The notes under the pieces: model-generated
Seen by the model: the letters and a program-made list of their open reading frames with translations, nothing else
What the model was told of the DNA's origin: nothing
Databases searched by the model: none
NCBI RefSeq assembly: GCF_014207845.1
Contig: NZ_JACHLC010000001.1
Location: forward strand, 186,001-250,000
Direction: 5' to 3'
Origin: Chryseobacterium shigense
GTDB lineage: Bacteria > Bacteroidota > Bacteroidia > Flavobacteriales > Weeksellaceae
DNA length: 64,000 nt
Position numbers and translations under genes: made by a program
Shown: positions 41,232 through 49,831 of the stretch, piece after piece
Numbering within the stretch: the stretch's first letter is position 1
How the letters are laid out: every line of letters starts with the position of its first letter

Positions 41232-42917
41232 ATGTTATCTTTAAAACCATTTTTCCCATCAGAAACCCTGTTAAAATTAGAATTTTTAATAGATGGGAAA
41301 AATGTGGGACTGGATAGTTTGCTGAAAGATGCATCCATTAATTTTGAGCTGAATAAAATCCCCTTTGCAAAATTTACCTTTATTTCCGGCCAGCTGACAA
41401 CGGACAGTAAAGAAAAATTACCTACCGATTCTTTGGTAAGAACATCCGATGATAAACCTATAGAAATAGAAGTGAAAGTCTCCTGTGAAAAAAAATCAGT
41501 TACTTTTTTTAAGGGAATCGTTAAATCACTCAATAAACAAAATGATAATGACCAGGTAGTTACGAAAATAGAATGCAAAGATGTTGGATTCAAGCTGGCA
41601 TTGCCCGCCAAAGTGGATGAAAATAATAAAGACAAATTTTCTGATAAACTAAAAAAATATACTTCGGATGCAAAGCTTAAGCTGGGTTCTCATTTCGATG
41701 GAGAATATCTAAATGAAGCCATTACCCACAATTCAGCAACTGTTGCATGGGATTATTTAGTAGGGTTTTTAGATTCTGTCGGGATCATGACGGCTTTGCG
41801 AAACGGGGAATTCAACGGGATTGATCTCAAAAAAAAGCCGGAAAAAGAATCCTATGTAGCTGAAAACGGGCTTAATGTATTCTCTTTTTCAGGTAAAAAA
41901 GATCCTGAAAGAATAAAATCATCCGTTACTATCGAAACATGGGACATTGAATCCCAGGCGATAAAAAAATTCAATTCCGACCAAAAAGGGCCGAAAAATG
42001 AACAAACCGTAAAGCTCAATCAATCCACCTATAAACCGGCAACGCTCACACGGATTGCTGATGTGATCAAGGAAAAAAGCAATATTGCATCTGTTCATGG
42101 AAAAGTGACCACTTATGGCAATCTTGAAGCAAAAGCAGGAGATTATATAGGTTTCAGCAAAGTAAACAAGGATGTTGATGATCAATCATTTCTGATTACT
42201 GCCGAAGTTCATACTATTGAAAACGGCTGCTGGAAAACCGAGTATACGTATGGTTTTGAAAATGAAAAATCTTTTACAGAAAATACAGCCGGCGGAATCA
42301 ACAACAGCCAGGCCCAGGTTGGGCAATCCAACTCGATTAACGGTCTGCAAATCGGGATTGTAACTCAGATTGAAGAGGACCCGGATAAGCAGTTCCGGGT
42401 GAAAGTGAGGATTCCTGTTTTATCTGAAAAAGGAGAGGGAGTCTGGGCAAGACTGGCCACACTTAATGCTTCAAAAGACATGGGAAGTTATTTTATCCCG
42501 AATGTAAATGATGAGGTCATTATCGGCTGTTTAGGGAATAATCCCGATACACCCATTGTTTTGGGAAGCCTTTACAGCAACGTAAATAAAATGCCTTTTC
42601 CCATTGAGAAAGAAAACTATATCAAAGGATTTGTAACCAAAGAAGGTACTAAAATCATTATGGACGATGAAAAAAAGATTGTCGAGATCAGTACCAAAAA
42701 AGGAAATAAAATTACCATCAGTGATGATGCAAAAGGCATTACGCTGGAAGATGAAAACAAAAATAAAATAGTGATGGACAATAAAGGAATCACTATAGAA
42801 AGTAGCAAGGATTTTAATGTTAAAGCAAAAGGAAATGTCCAGATTGAAGGGATGCAAAACACCATAAAATCCAGTGCAGTAATGGAATTAAAAGGATCAT
42901 TAATTAAACTCAATTAA
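41232..42917 (+). CDS. VgrG-like baseplate spike protein (Afp8/Pvc8-like)
   Basis: The central spike hub, equivalent to fused gp27 and gp5. The 561-aa protein has a gp27-like region (about 1-360), an OB-fold (about 370-450: LQIGIVTQIEEDPDKQFRVK, VRIPVLSEKGEGVWARL, NDEVIIGCLGNNPDTPIVLGSLY) and a C-terminal beta-helix with repeating hydrophobic strands (TKIIMDDEKKIVEISTKKGN, NKIVMDNKGITIESSKDF). It is followed by one base and the PAAR gene, which would cap the spike. Confidence 0.9.
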   Translation: MLSLKPFFPSETLLKLEFLIDGKNVGLDSLLKDASINFELNKIPFAKFTFISGQLTTDSKEKLPTDSLVRTSDDKPIEIEVKVSCEKKSVTFFKGIVKSLNKQNDNDQVVTKIECKDVGFKLALPAKVDENNKDKFSDKLKKYTSDAKLKLGSHFDGEYLNEAITHNSATVAWDYLVGFLDSVGIMTALRNGEFNGIDLKKKPEKESYVAENGLNVFSFSGKKDPERIKSSVTIETWDIESQAIKKFNSDQKGPKNEQTVKLNQSTYKPATLTRIADVIKEKSNIASVHGKVTTYGNLEAKAGDYIGFSKVNKDVDDQSFLITAEVHTIENGCWKTEYTYGFENEKSFTENTAGGINNSQAQVGQSNSINGLQIGIVTQIEEDPDKQFRVKVRIPVLSEKGEGVWARLATLNASKDMGSYFIPNVNDEVIIGCLGNNPDTPIVLGSLYSNVNKMPFPIEKENYIKGFVTKEGTKIIMDDEKKIVEISTKKGNKITISDDAKGITLEDENKNKIVMDNKGITIESSKDFNVKAKGNVQIEGMQNTIKSSAVMELKGSLIKLN

Positions 42918-42918
42918 T

Positions 42919-43212
42919 ATGGGAACAGCAGCAGCAAGAAGTACAGATATGCATGTCTGTCCGGCTTCGGACGGACCCAAACCCCACGTGGGAGGCCCAA
43001 TTTTATCGGGAAGCAATACTACAGTAATGATTGGCGGTTTACCTGCCGCAGTTGTGGGTGATTCATGCACGTGTGCAGGCCCGCCGGATACACTTATAAA
43101 AGGATCATCATCCGTATTAATTGCCGGAAAACCTGCCGTAAGAATGGGCGATTCCACAGCACACGGAGGACAGGTAATTCTCGGATGTTTTACAGTACTT
43201 ATAGGAGATTAA
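42919..43212 (+). CDS. PAAR-domain spike tip
   Basis: A 97-aa protein that sharpens the spike. The PAAR pattern is complete: MHVCPASDGPKPHVGGPI, then a GGLPAAVVGDSCTCAGPP repeat, and MGDSTAHGGQVILGCFTVLIGD with the metal-binding His and Cys residues. No C-terminal toxin extension is present, so this copy is structural. It starts one base after the VgrG-like gene. Confidence 0.94.
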   Translation: MGTAAARSTDMHVCPASDGPKPHVGGPILSGSNTTVMIGGLPAAVVGDSCTCAGPPDTLIKGSSSVLIAGKPAVRMGDSTAHGGQVILGCFTVLIGD

Positions 43213-43224
43213 AAACTAAAAACC

Positions 43225-43632
43225 ATGACAGAAGATTCATTTTTAGGTGTGGGATGGGGATTTCCGCCAACATTTGATAAATATACAGGAACAGTTGAAA
43301 CCGTTTCTGATGAAAAAGATATTCAGCAAAGCTTACAGATTCTACTCTCGACCCAGCTCAAAGAAAGAGTCATGAGATCCGATTTCGGATGCGATCTTAC
43401 AGCGATGGTATATGAAAGCATCACCGTGACGTTACTCACCAAAATAAAAGGAATTATAGAAAATGCAATTCTGTTATACGAGCCAAGAATAGATTTGACA
43501 GAAGTAGATTTCAGCTCAACAGACGATCTTTCAGGCATTATAAATATTGAAATTATGTACCAGATACGGGCCACCAATTCCAGAAAAAATTATGTATTCC
43601 CATACTATCTGGAAGAAGGAACCTATCTGTAA
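43225..43632 (+). CDS. Baseplate protein, GPW/gp25 family
   Basis: A 135-aa baseplate wedge component that starts the sheath. The gp25 pattern is clear: FLGVGWGFPPTF, EKDIQQSLQILLSTQLKERVMRSDFGCDL, ENAILLYEPRIDLTEVDFSS. This family contacts the first sheath ring. The 12 bases between the PAAR stop and this start are identical to those before the Pvc12-like gene at 46814. Confidence 0.93.
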   Translation: MTEDSFLGVGWGFPPTFDKYTGTVETVSDEKDIQQSLQILLSTQLKERVMRSDFGCDLTAMVYESITVTLLTKIKGIIENAILLYEPRIDLTEVDFSSTDDLSGIINIEIMYQIRATNSRKNYVFPYYLEEGTYL

Positions 43633-43648
43633 AAAAAAGAAGTTAAAA

Positions 43649-46600
43649 ATGGAAAACTGCAACACCATATTGTCCATACACAGCGGAATGGGAGCTACCC
43701 AGAACGACAGGTATAAAACTGCTCTGCAAACAGATTTTTTTCTGTTGGATGAAAGAAATGAGCAGGATTTCATTCTTTTCGTACAAAAGCTGTCGCGGTA
43801 TGTAATGTATTATGACGGATTGAATATCGCAGATGGAAACTGGGCCGGTTTTTTTGAAAAAGAATCAACTTCCATACTTATTTTAATTGCCGGCTGGAAT
43901 ATCGAATTATTACAAAATTCTTTTGAAAGCAAGAAAAATGAAGTTTTATTAAATATAGATCTCAATACCCAAAAACAAATTTTAACAGATTACTTTAAAA
44001 GTATTGAAAGCGAGTACAATAAACTGCTGAGAAAGGCCCAGGATTTAGATAGCGATATTTCTGAAAAACAAAACCTTACCGTTGCCGCTTATTCTATTAC
44101 TGAAAATTTCAATCAGGTTTTTATTCAGATCAGCAAAGCAACAGATATTGAAGCCTTATTTAAAAGCTACGTTTTTGCCAAAGCTTCACAACAGCTATTC
44201 GGGTTACTTTTGTCATGGAAGAGTTTTTCAAAAAATGCTATTGATTATCAGTTAAATAAATATTCAAAACATACACCACATTACGCACTTTTTCTTTCTT
44301 TTTTAAAATTATTAAACATTGCAAAGGAGAAACTTAATGAATTTACCAAAAAGCACCTGGATTTTTACTATAAAGATATACTGCGTGTAGAAAATCAGAC
44401 TGCAAAGCCGGATTATGCCCATTTAGTGGTTACGCCTTATGACGCATCCCCTTTTTTAATTCCGAAAAACACCATTTTTCCTGCCGGTAAAAATACAGCC
44501 GGACAGAAAAAATATTTTGCTTCTACGGCTGATCAGACCATTAACGGAATTCAGTTGCACTCCTTATATAGTCAGTACAGAAAAGATGAGCAGTATTTTA
44601 AAACCGAAAATTTGCTTCCTTTCAATGCTCAGAATACAGGTTTTAATGCTTTTTCAACAACTGCAGCCGAATCTAAGGAAGGAATAATGATCGCAAGCCC
44701 GTTATTATATCTGCAAACTGGGGAAAGAACCATAAAGCTTAGATTTAATACTGCTCATTTCAATGCAGACGATTTCAGTTTTTATATGACAGGAGAAAAA
44801 AAAGTAATAGAACTTTCAGGGGAAAAAAATGAGGGAAATTATATCGTATTGACCATTCCTGCCACCGAAAAAAAGATTATTCCATTTAATAAAGAAATTC
44901 ACCCCGAATTTTTAATAAAAACTGACTTTCCGGTCCTTAAAATTGTTCCGGACAACAGAAATATTATTCCATCTATAGACAAAATTGAAATTATTGTTTC
45001 CGTGGCCGGATTCAAATCATTTGTTTTAACCTCTGATCTCGGAGTAATAGATACGGAAAAGCCATTTTATCCTTTCAGTGAATTTCCCAAAACAGGAAAC
45101 GGCATCACACTGGAATCCAATGAGTTTTTCATGAAAAAAAATGCTATTGCCTTTCTCAGTCTCGTTCCGGATGGACAGTCTGAAAATTATTTTGATCTGA
45201 ACACAAAAAAATTCTTTCTGAATAAAGGAAAATATACAGATTTCGCAGGCTCTGATGGAGAAGCTCAATACTACAATGCCCAAAATACAAATACCGCAGA
45301 TAATATCATTGGATTAACGAATCATTATCCTTTGAAGGAATTCAATTTTGAGGATATTTCAGACAACGGACTTACTTCAAACGGAAAATTCAGAATTGAA
45401 CTGAACAATACAAACTTTAACAATGAAGCTTTTTTAGAAGCTTATATTACAGCTAATAAAGACTCTACAACATTACCGTACAAGCCAAAAATCAAGGAAT
45501 TTATTTTCAATTATTCCGTATCAGAAGTTATTGATCTGAATACAAGAACCAATGAAAACAATCCAATAGAGCTTTATCAGGCTTTACCCTATGGATTTTT
45601 ACCGATTGAAAAGGGGACATTTTATTTTTCAGATTTAAATATCCTGGAAGGAGCCGTTTATCTTGGGTTTGAACATGTTTCACCAAAAGACGGACTTACT
45701 TTTTTGCTTCAGCTGGAAGAAGGAACTGCCAATCCCTTATTGGAATCCGCGAAAATTTCATGGGAATACTTAGATAAAAATAAATGGATCTCATTTGAGC
45801 CCAATGCAATTGGTGATGAAACCTATTCGCTTACACAGTCAGGTCTTGTCAATGTTTCAATACCGGAATTTAATGTTTCTTCCAATACCATGTTTCCGGC
45901 AAATTTATTCTGGATAAAAATATCGGTTTCCAATATCCGGGCGGTTTGTAAATTCATAGGAATTCATACACAGGCACTGAAGGCTGTATTAACAGATTAT
46001 GAAGAAACAGGAAGCACATTTTCAGAAATCACACCTGCAAAAACAATAAATTCAATATATGACAACATCGTCAATGTAAAAAAACTAGAACAACCTTATC
46101 CCTCTTTCGGTGGAAGACAAGCGGAAAAAGATACCATTCTGTATCAACGGATAAGCGAAAGATTACGCCACAAAAACAGGGCAATAACCTCATGGGATTA
46201 TGAAAGAATTATTCTGGAAGAATTTCCTGAAATTTTCAGGGTAAAAGTATTAAATCATTACAGATACGACACGCAGATTTCCAATACTTCTGCGGGTTTT
46301 GTAACATTAATACCGGTTGCTAAAACTTCCAACGCAGAAAACATCAATTGGAAACCGATGCTGAGCCTTAATAAAATGACTTTAATAAAAAAATACCTTT
46401 CAAAAATTACGTCTCCGCATGTAAGGATTAATGTAAAGCCTCCGAAATTAGAAAAAGTAGAGGTCCAGTTTAAAGTAAAATTCCGTCACTCAGAAGGGAT
46501 GGATACAAGATTATATATTTCAGAGCTTACCCGTACCATCAACCGCTATCTCAGTCCGTGGTCCTATGACGATCATTCCGAAATAAATTTTGCCAGCGAG

Positions 46601-46801
46601 ATTGAGTTTTCATCTGTAATTCAATTGATTGACAATCAGTATTATGTGGATTACATTACCGACTTTAAAATCACCCAGTATGTTTTGGATGAAAACGGCA
46701 ATACCACAGGAAGCCCTGTTCAGAATTTAAGTAAAATAACCCCTCAAACCGATTTCAGTCTGTTTGTTCCCAGTGAATCTTATCCCATACAGGAAATCTA
46801 A
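43649..46801 (+). CDS. Baseplate J/gp47-like protein (Afp11/Pvc11-like)
   Basis: The large wedge protein that rings the hub and triggers contraction. From ATG 43649 it is 1050 aa; an upstream in-frame ATG at 43547 would overlap gp25 by 86 bases and add a sequence unlike the family. The N-terminal domain (LSIHSGMGATQNDRY...) is helix-rich, the middle is beta-rich, and the C-terminal part carries the J-like pattern YQRISERLRHKNRAITSWDYERIILEEFPEIFRVKVLNH and VQFKVKFRHSEGMDTRLYISELTRTINRYLSPW. It is followed after 12 bases by the Pvc12-like gene. Confidence 0.87.
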   Translation: MENCNTILSIHSGMGATQNDRYKTALQTDFFLLDERNEQDFILFVQKLSRYVMYYDGLNIADGNWAGFFEKESTSILILIAGWNIELLQNSFESKKNEVLLNIDLNTQKQILTDYFKSIESEYNKLLRKAQDLDSDISEKQNLTVAAYSITENFNQVFIQISKATDIEALFKSYVFAKASQQLFGLLLSWKSFSKNAIDYQLNKYSKHTPHYALFLSFLKLLNIAKEKLNEFTKKHLDFYYKDILRVENQTAKPDYAHLVVTPYDASPFLIPKNTIFPAGKNTAGQKKYFASTADQTINGIQLHSLYSQYRKDEQYFKTENLLPFNAQNTGFNAFSTTAAESKEGIMIASPLLYLQTGERTIKLRFNTAHFNADDFSFYMTGEKKVIELSGEKNEGNYIVLTIPATEKKIIPFNKEIHPEFLIKTDFPVLKIVPDNRNIIPSIDKIEIIVSVAGFKSFVLTSDLGVIDTEKPFYPFSEFPKTGNGITLESNEFFMKKNAIAFLSLVPDGQSENYFDLNTKKFFLNKGKYTDFAGSDGEAQYYNAQNTNTADNIIGLTNHYPLKEFNFEDISDNGLTSNGKFRIELNNTNFNNEAFLEAYITANKDSTTLPYKPKIKEFIFNYSVSEVIDLNTRTNENNPIELYQALPYGFLPIEKGTFYFSDLNILEGAVYLGFEHVSPKDGLTFLLQLEEGTANPLLESAKISWEYLDKNKWISFEPNAIGDETYSLTQSGLVNVSIPEFNVSSNTMFPANLFWIKISVSNIRAVCKFIGIHTQALKAVLTDYEETGSTFSEITPAKTINSIYDNIVNVKKLEQPYPSFGGRQAEKDTILYQRISERLRHKNRAITSWDYERIILEEFPEIFRVKVLNHYRYDTQISNTSAGFVTLIPVAKTSNAENINWKPMLSLNKMTLIKKYLSKITSPHVRINVKPPKLEKVEVQFKVKFRHSEGMDTRLYISELTRTINRYLSPWSYDDHSEINFASEIEFSSVIQLIDNQYYVDYITDFKITQYVLDENGNTTGSPVQNLSKITPQTDFSLFVPSESYPIQEI

Positions 46802-46813
46802 AAACTAAAAACC

Positions 46814-49800
46814 ATGTTGACACAATATTACATAGAAAAAGACCGGAAATTGCCGCCTTCACAGGACTATCAGTTCCTGCTGAAAGAAGGGATGAAGTAT
46901 GTGGAACAATTTGGAAATAAATTCTGGACAGATTATAATCCGCATGATCCGGGAATAACGATTCTGGAGGTTTTATGCTATGCAATTACGGAGCTGGGTT
47001 ATCGTTCAGATTTCGATATCAAAGATATTCTGGCAAATAAAGACGGTTTTATCAGAAATACAACCTTCTTTACAGCTTCAACCATTTTTACCAACGCAGC
47101 TTTAACTGAGATTGATTACAGAAAACTTTTAATCGATATTGAAGGTGTTTCCAATGCCTGGTTATTACCTCTTAAAAATGAGATGAAAGACGGTTATTTC
47201 TTACCAAATGATTCTGAAGCCCAACTCTATTTAAACAAACTTGAAGATAAATTAAGTCTTCAGAATATTGATAAGCACAACAAAAAATTAGAGCGATTAT
47301 CATTGTGGGGATTGAACAGAGTCAAAATAGAGCTTGACGAAGATCCCGTTCTTGGTGACCTGAATTCTTTATTGCTGAGATTCTCCTTCTGGAAAGAAAA
47401 CCGATGGGTCAATATGAAGATCATCCCGCAATTCACCAATTGGAACCATCCGGATGCAGGATTATTCAAACTGATGAATACGCCTACGGAAATTACCATC
47501 AAAAGCGTTGAAAAAATTCAGGATATTGTTCATTTGATTGTCAACAGATATCCAGATCAGTCACAATCCCTGCGCTTCAGGATTTTTCCGGAAGATCCTT
47601 CAGAAATGGATATCATTCTGGATCATTTTGATCATGAGAAAAATACCTGTGAAGTGATTGACCTTTTTTATCAGAAAAAAAATAAGATCAAAGAAATATT
47701 TTCTAAAGTTGAAAACAGATTACATAAAAACAGAAACTTAACTGAAGACTACCTCTGCACAGAAGTGGTTGAAAAAATAGACATTGGAATTTGCACAGAC
47801 ATTGAGCTTGAAACAGGGATTGATCATGTAGAAGTCATGGCTCAGATACAAATTGCCATCGATAAAATCATCAGTCCGAAAATTAATTTTTACACCCTTT
47901 CGCAGTTGGTAAATGAAGGGTATCATTCCGAAGATATTTTTTCAGGGCCGAAACTCTCTCATGGCTTTTTAAAAGATGAAGAAATTGAAGAAGCACAGCT
48001 TCCAAAAGAGATCCATGCGTCCGATATTATTGCCGATTTAATGGAAATAAAAGGGGTGAAATCTGTGAAAAACCTGATGATGACCGCCTATAATATCTTA
48101 GGAAAGCCCATCAATAATGCCATGAATAAAAGCTGGGTCCTGGAACTTTCAGGAGATCAGAAGCCGGTTTTTAGTCCTGAAAAATCAAAACTGCTGCTTT
48201 TCCAGAAAAATATTCCTTTTCTGTTATCAGAAAACCAACAAATGCTGGTTGATCAAAAAGTAATCATGTACAAAGCACAGTTTAATCAGAAAAAACTCAA
48301 AGACACTTACTTTGATTTTGAAATTCCTAAAGGAGAGCATTTTGAGCTTCAAAATTACTACAGCATCCAGAATGATTTTCCTGCCAATTACAGATTGGGA
48401 AAGAATGTAATTTCCGAGAAAGAAACCGAACTGAGAAAGGCTCAGGTAAAACAGCTGAAAGGCTATCTCTATTTTTATGAACAGATTTTGGCAGATTTTT
48501 TCAATCAGTTATACAATGCTAAAGATATTTTCAACACCAATTCTGTCAGCAAAACATATTTCTCATACTATTTTGATGAAAATGTAATAAGTAAAGACAA
48601 TTTTTACTGGAAAGATATATTGAGTTCAGATTTAAATAGTGCTTTGTTGCAGGGAGAATCTCCAAACGATGCCAGTTTGTACGAAACAAAAGATCAGTTT
48701 TACAGCAGGAGAAATAAAATCCTGGATCATTTGATGGCGCGGTTTTCTGAAAGTTTTAATGAGTACGTTTTTATGATGTACAATGTTGCCGGTGATACTT
48801 CGGGAATGGGCGAGATCAGCTTTGATTATGAAGATTTAATGATCGACAAGCAAAATTTCCTGAATGCATATCCTGAAATCAGCAGTAAAAGAGGTTTGGG
48901 AATGGATTACATGAATTCTGATGCCTTAAAAATGAAATCTTTCTGGAATACTGACCACCGGGGAGGTTATGAAAACAGGGTCGCAAAATTACTGGGAATC
49001 AATGAGATTGGATTGCGAAATATCGTTACCGAAGATGAAGATCCGCAAAAACAATGGACGGTAGAAACAAGTCCCGAACATTTTGTATTTAAAATTCTCT
49101 ATCCGAATATCAGTTTACAGGAAAAATGGGATTGGGCGCAATTGCATTTTTTAGATCAGAATCTCTATAAAATAGATAATTCCGGAAGTAATTATTACCT
49201 GTATTTAGTAAAAGACACACAAAAAATAGCAAAATTATTTAAGACATTTCAGAATGAGACGGAAGCTTTTGAATACCTGAAAAAAATGATAAAAGCAATG
49301 AATCTGTATTATGAGAATTTTTATTGCCTGGAACATATTTTACTCAGACCGTTCAATTCTACTGTTTTTACAGATGAAGATCTATTATCGGTTTGTCTGA
49401 ATGACGACTGTGATAATGAAGCCGATAACGATCCTTATTCTTTTAAAGCAACCCTGATTTTGCCGGGCTATCTTTCCCGTTTCAAAAGTATCGTTTTCAG
49501 AAAATATGCAGAAAAAATTTTCAGACAGGAAGCTCCGGCTCATGTACTTCTTAAAATTTGCTGGGTCAATATTTCAGATATGCTCAGATTTCAGAAAATC
49601 TACAGAAAATGGCTGGAAAATTATAGAATCTACCGGCAGAAATTCTGTAAAAATAAACTAAAAGCGGAAGATGAAACGAAATACAGAACGATACTTAATG
49701 AGCTTGTAAAAGCATTAAAAGAACTCAATACCATTTATCCGGAAGGTAATTTATACGATTGCCGGTTAAGCGAAACAACCAACCCTATTATTTTAGGAAA

Positions 49801-49822
49801 CTCATCATTAGGAACTCTATAA
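46814..49822 (+). CDS. Baseplate wedge protein, Pvc12/Afp12-like
   Basis: A 1002-aa protein. The N-terminal segment EQFGNKFWTDYNPHDPGITILEVLCYAITELGYRSDFDIKDIL is the conserved signature of the gp6/Afp12 wedge group (the HDPGIT motif is also found in J proteins). The remainder is a mix of helical and beta regions with a late Cys/Asp-rich segment (SVCLNDDCDNEADNDP) and ends in a helix-rich tail. In PVC this protein forms the outer wedge to which the tail fibres attach. It lies directly between J and the unassigned 992-aa gene, which therefore is a fibre candidate. Confidence 0.82.
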   Translation: MLTQYYIEKDRKLPPSQDYQFLLKEGMKYVEQFGNKFWTDYNPHDPGITILEVLCYAITELGYRSDFDIKDILANKDGFIRNTTFFTASTIFTNAALTEIDYRKLLIDIEGVSNAWLLPLKNEMKDGYFLPNDSEAQLYLNKLEDKLSLQNIDKHNKKLERLSLWGLNRVKIELDEDPVLGDLNSLLLRFSFWKENRWVNMKIIPQFTNWNHPDAGLFKLMNTPTEITIKSVEKIQDIVHLIVNRYPDQSQSLRFRIFPEDPSEMDIILDHFDHEKNTCEVIDLFYQKKNKIKEIFSKVENRLHKNRNLTEDYLCTEVVEKIDIGICTDIELETGIDHVEVMAQIQIAIDKIISPKINFYTLSQLVNEGYHSEDIFSGPKLSHGFLKDEEIEEAQLPKEIHASDIIADLMEIKGVKSVKNLMMTAYNILGKPINNAMNKSWVLELSGDQKPVFSPEKSKLLLFQKNIPFLLSENQQMLVDQKVIMYKAQFNQKKLKDTYFDFEIPKGEHFELQNYYSIQNDFPANYRLGKNVISEKETELRKAQVKQLKGYLYFYEQILADFFNQLYNAKDIFNTNSVSKTYFSYYFDENVISKDNFYWKDILSSDLNSALLQGESPNDASLYETKDQFYSRRNKILDHLMARFSESFNEYVFMMYNVAGDTSGMGEISFDYEDLMIDKQNFLNAYPEISSKRGLGMDYMNSDALKMKSFWNTDHRGGYENRVAKLLGINEIGLRNIVTEDEDPQKQWTVETSPEHFVFKILYPNISLQEKWDWAQLHFLDQNLYKIDNSGSNYYLYLVKDTQKIAKLFKTFQNETEAFEYLKKMIKAMNLYYENFYCLEHILLRPFNSTVFTDEDLLSVCLNDDCDNEADNDPYSFKATLILPGYLSRFKSIVFRKYAEKIFRQEAPAHVLLKICWVNISDMLRFQKIYRKWLENYRIYRQKFCKNKLKAEDETKYRTILNELVKALKELNTIYPEGNLYDCRLSETTNPIILGNSSLGTL

Positions 49823-49831
49823 ACAAACACC

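Noticed and set aside
42960..43000. CACGTG palindrome as a parS site
   Set aside because: Only the central six bases fit; it lies inside the PAAR coding region and far from parAB. No full parS-like 16-mer was seen anywhere in the window.
43547..43648. Upstream start for the baseplate J gene adding 34 residues
   Set aside because: It would overlap gp25 by 86 bases and the extension reads like an out-of-frame copy of gp25; ATG 43649 follows the usual A-rich leader.
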